A stretch of 64,000 nucleotides of DNA from Modicisalibacter coralii (lineage in GTDB: Bacteria > Pseudomonadota > Gammaproteobacteria > Pseudomonadales > Halomonadaceae): contig NZ_QWBW01000029.1 in assembly GCF_004117855.1 (NCBI RefSeq), forward strand, positions 1 through 64,000, given 5' to 3'. The notes beneath the pieces were generated by a model, which did not search any database, was not told the origin of the DNA, and saw only the letters and a list, made by a program, of their open reading frames with translations. How positions within the stretch are numbered: the stretch's first letter is position 1; every line of letters starts with the position of its first letter. The position numbers and the translations under genes are program-made. Of the stretch, positions 1 through 10,423 are shown piece after piece.

Positions 1-262
1 GGTGATCCCGCTGGACAACAACCCGGCGGAGAACGCCATCCGCCCCTTCGTGGTGGGCCGCAAGAACTGGCTGTTCAGCCACACACCGAGCGGGGCCCAG
101 GCCAGCGCGGCAATCTACAGCCTGATCGAGACGGCCAAGGTCAACGGTCTCTCGCCCTACGAGTACCTGCAGTTCGTGTTCGAGACGCTGCCGACCCTCG
201 GCGACGAGGACGACCCCGACGTACTGCTTCCCTGGCAGTGGAAGGACACCCTACCGGCCTGA
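1..262 (+). CDS. IS66-family transposase (TnpC-type), C-terminal fragment
   Basis: Only the last 86 or so residues are visible; the start is upstream of the window. The fragment contains the IS66 signature DNNPAEN followed by [13 protein letters not shown]. The Glu in this motif is thought to be the third acidic residue of the DDE catalytic site of the family. A tail of the type usual in these proteins follows ([10 protein letters not shown]...YEYLQ). The reading frame closes with TGA at 260-262, 37 bp before the inferred end of the element. The gene looks intact as far as it is visible; whether the complete transposase is functional cannot be judged here. Confidence 0.93.
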   Translation, partial: VIPLDNNPAENAIRPFVVGRKNWLFSHTPSGAQASAAIYSLIETAKVNGLSPYEYLQFVFETLPTLGDEDDPDVLLPWQWKDTLPA

Positions 263-274
263 GTCAGGCCGGTA
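252..274 (+). terminator. Hairpin spanning the transposase stop codon
   Basis: TACCGGCCTG (252-261) and CAGGCCGGTA (265-274) are perfect reverse complements around the three-base loop AGT. The transposase stop codon TGA (260-262) lies in the top of the stem. There is no T-run, so this is not a classical intrinsic terminator. It may limit read-through into or out of the insertion sequence. Confidence 0.45.
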
Positions 275-299
275 CAGATGGGGTTGTTGGATCGCTTAC

Positions 300-1616
300 C
301 TGTTCTGGACCACCGCCGAGCCGCTCTATCACTACATGGGTCCGCCCGAGTCGCTGGGCATCGAGGCCGGCTCCAGCGATGCCATGCTGTTCGCCATGTC
401 GACCATGTTCCTGCACTGGTCGTTCACGCCCTACGCCATCTATGCGGTGCCGGCGCTGATCTTTGCCCTGGCGTTCTACAACCGGCGGCTGCGCTTTTCC
501 ATCTCGAGCATGCTCGAGCCGCTGTTCGGGCCGCGGATACGCCGCTTCGGCGGACTGATCGACGCCGTGGCGCTGTATGCGCTGGTCGCCGGCATGGCCT
601 CGACGCTGGGCACCGGCGCGCTGACCCTGGCCGGCGGCGTCGGTCAGTACCTGGGCGGCGAGACCAATCCACTGCGCCTGGGCGTGATCGTGGCGATCGT
701 CGTGGTGACCTTCGTGATCTCGGCGGCCAGCGGGCTGAAGAAGGGGATCGCCCGGCTGTCGTCGCTGAATGCCTGGCTGTTGCTGGCACTGGGCCTGTTC
801 ATGTTCGTGGTCGGCCCGACGGTGTTCATGCTCAAGCTGGGCGTCGAGTCGTTCGGGGTCTATCTGGACAACTTCTTCACCAGGAGCCTGTTCACCGGCG
901 CCGCCGGCGACGACCAGTGGCCCTACTGGTGGTCGATCTTCTACTGGGCGATCTGGTTCGCCTGGGCGCCGGTATCGGCGCTGTTTCTGGGCAAGATCTC
1001 ACGCGGCTACACGGTGCGCGAGTTCCTGCGCGTCAACCTGCTGTATCCGGCATTGTTCGCCAGTGTGTGGATCACCATCTTCTCCAGCGCCGCGCTCTAC
1101 TTCCAGGCGCATGCCGGCGTCGACCTGCACGCCATCCTCACCGACAAGGGCGTGGAAAACGTGCTCTACGAGCTGTTCCGCCAGTTGCCGCTGTCGGGGC
1201 TGTGGATCCCGCTGCTGCTGTTCATCGCCTACATCTCCTACGTCACCGCCGCGGACTCCAACACCGATGCCATCGGCAACCTGTGCACCCGGGGGCTGAC
1301 CGCCGACTCGGATCTCAATGCCGGCCTGCCGATGAAGGTCATCTGGGGATCGGTCGTCGGTGTAGTGTCCTGGGTGATGGTGAGTTTCGTCGGCATCGAC
1401 GGGGTCAAGATGCTCTCCAACCTGGGCGGCTTGCCGGCGATGCTGATCATCCTGCTGGCGAGCAGCTCGCTGTGGATCTGGCTGAAGCACCCCGAGCAAT
1501 TGCGGATCCCCGCCAGGAGCGCGGCTCGCGCCGATGTGTCGGACGCCGGTGCGCCGGGCGCCGTTGCGCCGGGCGACGCCAGCTCCTCTTACGTTCCCGC
1601 CGTCGACAAGGACTGA
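300..1616 (+). pseudogene. BCCT-family transporter, 5' end removed by IS66 insertion
   Basis: From base 300 one frame reads LFWTTAEPLYHYMGPPES and continues for 438 residues to TGA at 1614-1616. It contains the Trp-rich core typical of BCCT carriers (WWSIFYWAIWFAWAPV) followed by ISRGYTVREF, and about nine hydrophobic segments. Family members are about 500-550 residues with the AEPxxHY segment near residue 130-150, so roughly the first quarter of the protein is missing, replaced by the IS66 end at 299. An internal ATG at 336 could start a shorter product but would lack the first membrane helices. BCCT proteins import betaine, choline, carnitine or related solutes; the substrate cannot be told here. 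The downstream hydrolase begins 2 bp after the stop, so the two genes were probably co-transcribed. Confidence 0.9.
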
Positions 1617-1618
1617 CG

Positions 1619-3643
1619 ATGACGATCAAGCACGACTTCCCGCACGCGATCCGCGAGATCGAGCACCTCGAGATCCCGCTGGCCGACGGTACCCGGCTGG
1701 CGGCGCGCATCTGGCTGCCGGAAGACGCCGAGACACGGCCGGTACCGGCGATCCTCGAGTACCTGCCGTATCGCAAGCGCGACGGCACGGCGGTACGCGA
1801 CGAACTCACGCACCCCTACTTCGCCGGCCACGGCTATGCCGGCGTGCGCGTCGACATGCGCGGCAACGGCGAATCCGACGGGCTGATGGAAGACGAGTAC
1901 GCGGTGCAGGAACAGCGCGACGCGCTGGAGGTGATCGACTGGATCGCCGCGCAGCCCTGGTGCGACGGCACGCTGGGGATGATGGGCATCTCCTGGGGCG
2001 GCTTCAACAGCCTGCAGCTCGCCGCCCTGCGTCCCGGCCCGCTCAAGGCGATCATCACGCTGTGTTCCACCGACGACCGTTACGCCGACGACATCCACTA
2101 CAAGGGCGGTAACATGCTGCTCGAGAACCTCGGCTGGGCGGCGACCATGCTGAGCTTCTCCGCGGCGGTGCCGGACCCCGCGCTGGTGGGTGAGCGCTGG
2201 CGCGAGATGTGGCAGCACCGGCTCGACAACATGCCGCTGCTGGCCGAGACCTGGATGAGGCACCAGCACCGCGATGCCTACTGGCGTCACGGCTCGATCG
2301 GCGAAAACTATGGGGATATCGAGGCCGCCGTCTACATGATCAGCGGCTGGGCGGATTCCTACATCGACACCATCCCGCGGATGATGGAGCACCTCCAGTG
2401 CCCCCGGAAGGCGCTGATCGGGCCCTGGATGCACAAGTACCCGCACTTCGCGATTCCCGAGCCGGCCATCGGCTTCCTGCAGGAAGCGCTGCGCTGGTGG
2501 GACTACTGGCTCAAGGGCGTCGACACCGGGATCATGGACGAGCCGTCGTGCACCTTCTACCTGCAGGACGGCGTGCCGCCGGCGCCCAAGTATCTCGAGC
2601 GCCCGGGTCGCTGGCTGCGCACCCACGGCTGGCCGGCCCCGCAAGACGAGGTCGAGACCACCCGGCTGTATCTCGGCGACCATGGCCTCGCGGCCGACGC
2701 GCGCTTGAGCCGCGACCGGGCGATCGCCTCGCCGCTGACCGCCGGGTCGCTGCAGGGCGAGTACATCCCGCTGTGGTTCGGCGCCGACTTTCCGCCCGAT
2801 CAGCGGCGCGACGACGGCCTGTCGCTGACCTTCGATTCCGCGCCCTACGACGACGGGCTCGACATCCTCGGTCAGCCGAGTGTCGCCGTGAATATCGCCA
2901 GCACCGAGGCCTGCGGCCAGCTCCACGTGCGCTTGTGCGACGTGGCCCCCAGCGGCGAGAGCGCCTTGATCACCTACGGCACGCTCAACCTCAACCTGCG
3001 CGACGATCCCGGCACGATCACCCCGCCGGTGCCGGGCGAACCGATGGCGGTGCGTCTGGCGCTGGACATGATCGGCTATCGCCTGCCCGCCGGTCACCGG
3101 CTGCGCGTCGCGCTCTCCAGCGCCAGCTTCCCGCTGGTCTGGTCGCCGCGCAAGCGCGCCGACCTGACTCTCAAGGCCGGCACGCCGTCGCTGGATCTGC
3201 CGCTGGCGAAGGCGCCGTTCATCCCGATGCCGTTCGAGCCACCGGAGAGCGCGCGGCCCTGCCGTCAGGAGACGCTGCGTCCCGGCGCGCCGAAGCGCAC
3301 CATCAGCGAGGACGTCGGCAGCGGCGAGGTGACCGTCATCGTCGAGGACGACATGGGCGACGTGCGCTTTCTCGATCATGGCCTGCGCGTCGAGCAAAAG
3401 GCCCGGGAGGTCTATACCAGTCACCCCCACGACGCCACGCGCACCCGTGCCGACATCGAGTGGGTCTATCGCGCCAGTCGCGCCGAGGGCGAGGGGCGCT
3501 TCGCGGTCGAGGTGGTCAGCCGCTATCGGTTGCGCTGCGACGAAGCCACCTTCTATCTGGAGGCCGAGCAGATCGCCCACGAGGGCGAGACCCTGGTGAG
3601 CCGGCGGACGTGGCAGCGCGAGATTCCGCGCACGGCGATCTAG
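1619..3643 (+). CDS. CocE/NonD-family (S15-like) serine hydrolase
   Basis: A 674-residue protein with an alpha/beta-hydrolase domain carrying the nucleophile elbow GISWGG (Ser about 125), preceded by VDMRGNGESDG as in CocE-type esterases and X-Pro dipeptidyl peptidases. A candidate acid residue is in SGWADSY and a candidate His in GPWMH. The C-terminal third is the beta-rich galactose-binding-like domain of the family. No signal peptide is seen, so it is probably cytoplasmic. ATG 1619 is chosen because AAGGA (1608-1612) sits just upstream and it lies 2 bp after the BCCT stop. Tight coupling to a BCCT carrier suggests it hydrolyses an ester or amide taken up by that carrier; this is inference. 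The upstream IS66 insertion may alter its expression. Confidence 0.85.
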   Translation: MTIKHDFPHAIREIEHLEIPLADGTRLAARIWLPEDAETRPVPAILEYLPYRKRDGTAVRDELTHPYFAGHGYAGVRVDMRGNGESDGLMEDEYAVQEQRDALEVIDWIAAQPWCDGTLGMMGISWGGFNSLQLAALRPGPLKAIITLCSTDDRYADDIHYKGGNMLLENLGWAATMLSFSAAVPDPALVGERWREMWQHRLDNMPLLAETWMRHQHRDAYWRHGSIGENYGDIEAAVYMISGWADSYIDTIPRMMEHLQCPRKALIGPWMHKYPHFAIPEPAIGFLQEALRWWDYWLKGVDTGIMDEPSCTFYLQDGVPPAPKYLERPGRWLRTHGWPAPQDEVETTRLYLGDHGLAADARLSRDRAIASPLTAGSLQGEYIPLWFGADFPPDQRRDDGLSLTFDSAPYDDGLDILGQPSVAVNIASTEACGQLHVRLCDVAPSGESALITYGTLNLNLRDDPGTITPPVPGEPMAVRLALDMIGYRLPAGHRLRVALSSASFPLVWSPRKRADLTLKAGTPSLDLPLAKAPFIPMPFEPPESARPCRQETLRPGAPKRTISEDVGSGEVTVIVEDDMGDVRFLDHGLRVEQKAREVYTSHPHDATRTRADIEWVYRASRAEGEGRFAVEVVSRYRLRCDEATFYLEAEQIAHEGETLVSRRTWQREIPRTAI

Positions 3644-3752
3644 GCCGGTGGGCGGCGGGGGCGACCGGCCGGGGGACACGAACCGTGGAACGGCATCGGT
3701 CGCCGGGCATGATAGGCTGCGGGATCAGGATGTCCCGGGGCCGAATGCCGCC

Positions 3753-4658
3753 ATGTCGAGTCACGATGCGCTACCGCCGCTGGCCTGCCTGCGTGCCTTC
3801 GAGGTCGCCGGCCGGCACTTGAGCTTCACCCAGGCCGGGGCCGAGCTGAATCTGACTCAGAGCGCCGTCAGTCGTCAGATCAAGCGGCTCGAGGCCGATC
3901 TCGGCCGACCGCTGTTCGAGCGCGGTCACGACGGCCTGCGCCTGACCCCCGCCGGGGAGCAGTACTATCGCGTGGTCCGGCAACTGCTGCGCGATCTGGG
4001 TGACGTTTCGGCGCGCCTGCGCCGGCGTGGCGGCGAGCGCCAGTTGACGCTCGCCGCCAGCCCGACCATCGCCTCGCTCTGGCTGGCCCGGCGCCTGCCC
4101 GACTTCCAGCGTGCCTATCCCGATATCGCCCTGCGCATCCTCACGGTCGAGGACCCGCATCGCCTGGACCTGGCCGAGTTCGATCTCGGGCTCTATTACC
4201 ATGTGCCCGGCGAGGTGGAACCGGACGGACTCACGGCCGAACCGATATTCGTCGACGAGGACGTGATCGCGGTGTGCAGCCCGCTGTACCGTCAGCATCA
4301 TGGCGAGGTGCGCGATGCCGAGGATCTGCTCGACCGCCACACCCTGCTGGTGGTCGAGGACCACTACCACGACTGGCTGACCTGGGAGGCCTGGTTCGCC
4401 GGTGTCGGGCTCTCCTGGCGGCGACCCGAACGCACCTTGCGCGCCAACAGTTATCAACTGCTGATGAACGCCACGCTGGCGGGGCAGGGCGTGACTCTGG
4501 GCTGGTCGCGACTGCTGGAGCGCGACCTGGCCGGGGGCGAGCTGATCCGGGCCCTGCCGCAGGCCCTGCCCAGCCGGGGGCGTCTGGCCCTGCTGTCGCC
4601 CCAGCACCGCCACCGCACCGAGGCGATGCAGACCTTTCGGCGCTGGCTGCTGGGCTGA
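3753..4658 (+). CDS. LysR-family transcriptional regulator (GcvA-like)
   Basis: A 301-residue LysR-type regulator. The N-terminal winged helix-turn-helix is clear (LRAFEVAGRHLSFTQAGAEL then QSAVSRQIKRLE). A linker helix and the effector-binding fold follow, with the segment TLAASPTIASLWLARRLPDF typical of the GcvA-like subgroup. The ATG at 3753 is used because the family N-terminus normally begins 5-15 residues before LRAFE; a longer frame upstream has no family similarity. It follows the hydrolase on the same strand with a 109-bp gap, so it may control the BCCT-hydrolase unit, though LysR regulators are often divergent from their targets. The effector is unknown. Confidence 0.88.
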   Translation: MSSHDALPPLACLRAFEVAGRHLSFTQAGAELNLTQSAVSRQIKRLEADLGRPLFERGHDGLRLTPAGEQYYRVVRQLLRDLGDVSARLRRRGGERQLTLAASPTIASLWLARRLPDFQRAYPDIALRILTVEDPHRLDLAEFDLGLYYHVPGEVEPDGLTAEPIFVDEDVIAVCSPLYRQHHGEVRDAEDLLDRHTLLVVEDHYHDWLTWEAWFAGVGLSWRRPERTLRANSYQLLMNATLAGQGVTLGWSRLLERDLAGGELIRALPQALPSRGRLALLSPQHRHRTEAMQTFRRWLLG

Positions 4659-4775
4659 GTGTTCGCGATGCCGCTGCCGGCGGCCCGGTCGCAACGACAC
4701 GGACCGCCATGGCGGATGAATTGACGTAGAATGCGACAATGTCCGCCACCGATGCCTGCCGACCAAGGATTCCTC

Positions 4776-6113
4776 ATGACGTCGATGAACTGGGACCGCC
4801 TGCTCGACCCACAGCGCCTCAACGACAAGCCGCGCGGCTCGCGTGACGAGGTCGGTCGCAGCCCGTTCCACAAGGACCACGACCGCATCGTCTTCGCCGG
4901 CTCGTTCCGGCGCCTGGGGCGCAAGACCCAGGTTCATCCGCTCACCGACAACGACCATATCCATACCCGCCTGACCCATTCGCTGGAGGTCGGCTGCGTG
5001 GGCCGCTCGCTGGGCATGAGCGTCGGCGAGAAGCTGCGCGAGCGGCTGCCGGCCTGGATCACCCCGGCCGATCTGGGGGTGATCGTCCAGGCGGCCTGTC
5101 TGGGCCACGACATCGGCAATCCGCCGTTCGGCCACGCCGGCGAGTACGCCATCCGCGACTGGTTCAAGCGTGCCGAGTCCGACGGCAGCGGCCTGCTCGA
5201 CGGCCTCACCGACACCCAGCGTGCCGATCTGTTGACCTACGAGGGCAACGCCCAGGGTTTTCGTATCGTCACCCAGATCGAATACAACCAGTTTCGCGGT
5301 GGCATGCGCCTGACCGCGGCGACGCTGGGCACCATGCTCAAGTACCCCTGGACGGTGGAGCACGGCGGCCGGGCCGGCAAGTTCGGCAGCTACCAGTCCG
5401 AACGCGAACGGCTCGCCGAGGTCGCCGGACGCCTGGGGCTCAAGCCGCGCGACGACTGGGCCTGGTGCCGCCACCCGCTGGCCTATCTGGTCGAGGCCGC
5501 CGACGATATCTGCTATGCACTGCTCGATCTCGAGGACGGTCTGGAGATGGGCATCCTGCGCTTTCCTGAGGTCGCCGAGGTGCTCACCCAGATCGCCGGC
5601 GGCGAACCGCCCGAGTATGCGCGCATGGAGCAGGCCGGCGTCTCCCAGCGCCGGCGTATCGCGGCGCTGCGCGGGGCGGCCATGGAGCGCGCGGTGATCG
5701 ATGTCGGCGAGGTGTTCGTCCAGCAAGAGACCGCATTGCTCAACGGCGGGCTCACCGAGGACCTGCTCGAACTCTGTCATCCCGACCTCGACTGGGGCGT
5801 CAAGGCGGCCAAGCAGCTCGCCCGCGAGCGGATCTTCCAGAACGAGCGCAAGGCCAAGCTGGAGATCGGCGCCTACACCACCCTGGGCATCCTGCTCGAG
5901 GCCTTCATCGGCGCGGCCCACGAACTGCACCACCACGGCCGCTCGACCTTCAAGCACCAGCGCGTGCTGGCGCTGATCGGCGAGAACACGCCCAAACCCA
6001 ACTGGTCGCTCTACGACAGCTACCGGCGCATGCTCGACTTCATCGGCGGCATGACCGACCACTACGCGGTCGATCTGGCCCAGGAGATGGGCGGCCGGCT
6101 CAAGGGCGAGTAA
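4776..6113 (+). CDS. dgt: dGTPase-like HD-domain triphosphohydrolase
   Basis: A 445-residue protein of the deoxyguanosinetriphosphate triphosphohydrolase-like family. The N-terminal motif RRLGRKTQVHPL, the first metal His in HTRLTHSLEVG, and the HD pair in CLGHDIGNPPFGHAGE are all present. These residues bind the divalent metal that hydrolyses dNTPs to the nucleoside and tripolyphosphate. ATG 4776 is favoured over one at 4731 because AAGGA lies just upstream (about 4765) and the protein then starts close to the family N-terminus. Family members control dNTP pools; substrate preference is not visible. It is flanked by LysR upstream and by a metal-type permease with its own strong ribosome binding site downstream, so it is probably monocistronic. 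Confidence 0.9.
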   Translation: MTSMNWDRLLDPQRLNDKPRGSRDEVGRSPFHKDHDRIVFAGSFRRLGRKTQVHPLTDNDHIHTRLTHSLEVGCVGRSLGMSVGEKLRERLPAWITPADLGVIVQAACLGHDIGNPPFGHAGEYAIRDWFKRAESDGSGLLDGLTDTQRADLLTYEGNAQGFRIVTQIEYNQFRGGMRLTAATLGTMLKYPWTVEHGGRAGKFGSYQSERERLAEVAGRLGLKPRDDWAWCRHPLAYLVEAADDICYALLDLEDGLEMGILRFPEVAEVLTQIAGGEPPEYARMEQAGVSQRRRIAALRGAAMERAVIDVGEVFVQQETALLNGGLTEDLLELCHPDLDWGVKAAKQLARERIFQNERKAKLEIGAYTTLGILLEAFIGAAHELHHHGRSTFKHQRVLALIGENTPKPNWSLYDSYRRMLDFIGGMTDHYAVDLAQEMGGRLKGE

Positions 6114-6306
6114 GGCGGCGCCCTTGCTGGCGCCTGGCGTGCCGGCCGCGAGCCCGTGCGCTTCGGTCTGCTGTCGTCGTGACCTGTCAAGTGGCGCCAG
6201 CAGACCCGCCCAAGTGGCGGTCACCGCCTGGAGCTGTGTGTCGCACAAGGGTTTATGCTGACGGGTTGCGAGAACGGTTTTCGAGGATCGATCGAAAGGA
6301 GGCGAT

Positions 6307-7460
<1,154 letters not shown>

Positions 7461-7464
<4 letters not shown>

Positions 7465-8243
7465 TCGATCTGTTTCGTCGGGCGCTGGTCGCCGGGCTGT
7501 GTGGCGTCGCGCTGCTTTTCGCGGTCGCGGCGCCGGCGACGGCGCTCGACACCCCGGCGCGCTTCGATCACTACACCCTGGCGTTGACCTGGCATGCCGG
7601 GTTCTGCGAGACCCGCCGCTCACCGCCGCGGGAGTGCCGCGAACCGCGCCTGCGCGAGGCGGCCGATACGGGCTTCGTCCTGCACGGCCTGTGGCCGTCG
7701 CGGCCCGAGCGGGCCGCCGAGGCCGGCGTGAGCCGTCGGCAATGGCGGTCCGAGGGGTGCTTTCGCGACTCGCCCCGGCCCGACGGCGGCTTCTGTCGCG
7801 CGCATGCGCCCTTCGACCTGCCGCCGCCGCTCGATCGGCGGCTCGATGTCGCGATGCCCGGGCGGACGAGCTGTCTCGATCGCTACGAGTACGCCAAGCA
7901 TGCGGCTTGCCTGGGCATCGCTCCCGATGACTACTTCGCCACCGCCGTCGCCTTGACGGCGGCGGTCAATGCCTCGGCCTTCACCGATTTCGTGGTCCTC
8001 CATCGGGGCGGTGATGTGGCCCGCAATGCGTTGATCGCGGCCTTCGAGGCCGCCTTCGGCAAAGGCAACGGTCGCGCCCTGCAACTGGTCTGTGGCGGCC
8101 GCGGCAACCGGCGGCTGACCGAGGTGCGTATCGGCATCGACGCCGCGGCGCTGGACGCCTTCCCCGCGGCGTCGAGCCTGGTGGCGTTGCGCCGGGGTCG
8201 CTGTGCCGAGCGGGTGCGCATCGCCCGCTTCGCGGCCGAGTAA
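7461..8243 (+). CDS. Secreted ribonuclease T2-family endoribonuclease
   Basis: A 260-residue RNase T2. Both conserved active-site segments are present: GFVLHGLWPS (CAS I, catalytic His) and DRYEYAKHAACLG (CAS II, with Glu/Lys/His). The N-terminus has a charged start, a hydrophobic run (GLCGVALLFAVAAP) and ATA-LD as a likely signal-peptidase site, so the enzyme is exported to the periplasm or medium. Several Cys residues suit disulfide bonds. No ATG lies in a sensible place. TTG at 7461 overlaps the stop of the permease gene (7462-7464) and gives a complete signal peptide, so it is proposed as the start. This implies translational coupling to the metal permease. RNase T2 enzymes cleave RNA with little sequence specificity, scavenging phosphate and nucleosides. 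Confidence 0.88.
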
Positions 8244-8307
8244 ACCGGCAATTCGGGGAAACCCTGCTAATTTAGAGACAATGGTGTCTGTAAACGGGGA
8301 CAGGGTC

Positions 8308-9936
8308 GTGAGCGAATTCACCTGGTTGGATAGTGCGGTGCTGGTGGTCTACATCCTGGCCATCGCCTTCATCGGTGCGCGCTTCGGGCGCAACCAGCAC
8401 GATACCCGGGATTATTTCCTCGGCGGGCGCAAGATCCCCGGCTGGGCGATCGGCCTGTCGGTGATGGCCACCCAGGCCAGTGCCATCACCTTCATCGGTG
8501 CGCCGGGGTGGGGCTTCGAGGGCGGTCTCGAGCGGCTGGTCACCTTCATCAACGTGCCGCTGGCCATGGCGGTGCTGATCCTGCTGCTGGTGCCTGTCTT
8601 CCACCGCGCCGGCATCTACAGCATCTACGAACTGCTCGAAAGGCGCTTCGGCCCGGTGACCCGTAGCCTGAGCGCGGCCTTGTTCCTGATCGCCCGGGGC
8701 CTGGCCACCGGGGTGGTGCTGTATGCGCCGGCGCTGGTGCTGTCGGTGGTGACCGGCTGGAGCGTCAATCTGACCATCGTGGTGATGGCGCTGCTGGCGG
8801 TCAGCTACACGGTGCTGGGCGGCATCAGTGCGGTGATCTGGACCGACGTGATCCAGATGTTCGTGCTCTGGCTGGGGGCGATCGTCAGCATGGGGCTGAT
8901 GGTCGCCAGCCTGCCGGGCGGCTGGGGCGACGTCTTCGCCTTCGGCGCCGCCCACGACATGTTCGATGCCATCGATCTGTCGTTCGATCCCACGGTGACC
9001 TATTCGCTGTGGGCGGGGCTGATCGGTGGGGTGTTCCTGCACATCGCCTATTTCGGCACCGACCAGAGCCAGATCCAGCGCGTGCTGACCAGCCCCTCCA
9101 TCGCCGAGGGCCAGCGCTCGCTGCTGATCGGCGGCTACCTGCTGGTGCCGCAGATGCTGCTGTTCCTGTTCATCGGCGTGATGCTCGCCACCTACTACGA
9201 CCAGCACGGCCTGACGGCCCCGGACAACTTGAACGAGCTGTTTCCGCGCTACGTGGTCAGTGCCTTCCCGCCGGGGCTCGCGGGGCTGGTGATCGCCGGC
9301 GTCTTCGCCGCGGCGATGTCGAGCCTCGATTCGGCGCTCAACTCGCTGTCCGCGGTGACCGTGCGTGATTTCTACGGCCGCTTCGTGCGCCCCGACGCCA
9401 GCGACCGGCACTACCTCAAGGCGTCGCGCTGGGCCACGGTGTTCTGGGGGCTCTATGCCACGCTGTTCGCCTTCTTCGCCGGCAACCTGGGGCCGGTCAT
9501 CGAGGCCGTCAATCGCATCGGCTCGTGGTTCTACGGCGCCCTGCTGGGGGTCTTCCTGCTCGCCATCCTCAGTCATCGCAGCAATGCGCGGGGTGCGGTG
9601 GCCGGGCTGGTGGCCGGCATGGGCGCGGTCTGGTGGGTGTCGAGCAGCCTGTCGATCTCCTGGCTGTACAACAACGCCGTCGGCGTGGCGGTGTCGCTGG
9701 GCGTGGGCTATCTGGTGAGCCTCGCCACCCCGGCGCCGAGTCGTGAGCAACTGGCCGACGTGGTGATCGACGAGAGCGCACCGGACATGCAGGCGCTGCT
9801 CTCGAGGCGTGCCGCGGCGGCCCACGAGATCACCCCGGAAGCGCGCCTGACGCGGCGGCGGTGCTTCGGCCTGTTGCTCTGGTTCGTGCTGCTGGTGGCG
9901 GGCCTGGCGCTGTTGCAGGCGGTGGCGCATGGCTGA
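8308..9936 (+). CDS. Sodium:solute symporter (SSS/SLC5 family)
   Basis: A 542-residue carrier with about 13-14 hydrophobic helices. SSS hallmarks are DYFLGGRKIPGWAIGLSVMATQASAITFIG near the N-terminus and the signature region ISAVIWTDVIQMFVLW. GTG 8308 (MSEFTWLDSAV) is preferred because GGGGA lies about 7 bases upstream and relatives start at this point; ATG 8281 would add nine residues but has no ribosome binding site. The substrate cannot be told: relatives carry sugars, sialic acid or other organic solutes. The last 8 bp overlap the next gene. Confidence 0.88.
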   Translation: MSEFTWLDSAVLVVYILAIAFIGARFGRNQHDTRDYFLGGRKIPGWAIGLSVMATQASAITFIGAPGWGFEGGLERLVTFINVPLAMAVLILLLVPVFHRAGIYSIYELLERRFGPVTRSLSAALFLIARGLATGVVLYAPALVLSVVTGWSVNLTIVVMALLAVSYTVLGGISAVIWTDVIQMFVLWLGAIVSMGLMVASLPGGWGDVFAFGAAHDMFDAIDLSFDPTVTYSLWAGLIGGVFLHIAYFGTDQSQIQRVLTSPSIAEGQRSLLIGGYLLVPQMLLFLFIGVMLATYYDQHGLTAPDNLNELFPRYVVSAFPPGLAGLVIAGVFAAAMSSLDSALNSLSAVTVRDFYGRFVRPDASDRHYLKASRWATVFWGLYATLFAFFAGNLGPVIEAVNRIGSWFYGALLGVFLLAILSHRSNARGAVAGLVAGMGAVWWVSSSLSISWLYNNAVGVAVSLGVGYLVSLATPAPSREQLADVVIDESAPDMQALLSRRAAAAHEITPEARLTRRRCFGLLLWFVLLVAGLALLQAVAHG

Positions 9937-10423
9937 GCGGGCGCTGCCGTGGCGCTGTGACGCGCAGGCCGCCATGGCCCGACTGCGGCGCCTGGGCGCC
10001 GAGCGCTTCGAGGCAGCGCGGCTCGCCATGTGGGCGTTCACCGTGGCCCTGCCCGGGGCCGACCCCGTCTGGCTGCTGTGTCATCGGCGCCTCGAGCGGG
10101 GCCTGCTGTGGCCCGCCAGTCTGGCGACGTTGGCCGATGACGACGCTGACGAGCGCCTCGTGCTGGCGGCGGAAGCGCCGCCCGACCGGCAGCGGGTCGC
10201 GCGGCTGTGGTTCTGGGAGCGTCTGGCCCGGCGCGGGCTGTGGCGAGCCCGGTTGAGCGAGGCGTCGCCGCTGGCGGTATCGCTGCCGTTGTGGCTGGGC
10301 TACGCCGGCGAGCGCCGCGGCCGCCGCCAGCTGCTGGTGATCAGCGGGGTCTCGGGCGAGCCCCTGGCGGCGCTCAAGCCGGCGGTGCTGGCCGGCTTGC
10401 GAGAGGACGCTCAACGCGCCTAG
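9929..10423 (+). CDS. Hypothetical protein coupled to the SSS symporter
   Basis: A 164-residue protein of unknown function, rich in Arg, Leu and Trp, with no signal peptide and no clear membrane helix. Its ATG at 9929 overlaps the symporter stop by 8 bp, which suggests translational coupling. I recognise no domain. It ends in the four-base palindrome CTAG (10420-10423), which also supplies the stop of the gene on the opposite strand. Confidence 0.7.
   Translation: MAERALPWRCDAQAAMARLRRLGAERFEAARLAMWAFTVALPGADPVWLLCHRRLERGLLWPASLATLADDDADERLVLAAEAPPDRQRVARLWFWERLARRGLWRARLSEASPLAVSLPLWLGYAGERRGRRQLLVISGVSGEPLAALKPAVLAGLREDAQRA

Larger units (their letters stand above)
1..299 (+). mobile_element. 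IS66-family insertion sequence, right end (partial)
   Basis: The window opens inside an insertion sequence. It carries the C-terminal end of an IS66 transposase, and shortly after it the motif CGCTTAC (293-299). Read from the outside inward this is GTAAGCG, the usual tip of IS66-family terminal repeats. Directly after base 299 the sequence becomes an in-frame BCCT transporter starting in mid-protein, so 299/300 is taken as the junction. IS66 elements normally duplicate 8 bp of target, which predicts CTGTTCTG (300-307) as the duplication. The rest of the element lies outside the window. Confidence 0.85.

Noticed and set aside
278-1618. A fused frame continuing from the IS end into the hydrolase
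   Set aside because: Its first 447 codons are an out-of-frame reading of the BCCT gene. The hydrolase has its own ATG and ribosome binding site at 1619.
1589-3679. Long minus-strand frame opposite the CocE-type hydrolase
   Set aside because: The plus-strand protein has clear catalytic motifs; the minus product has none.
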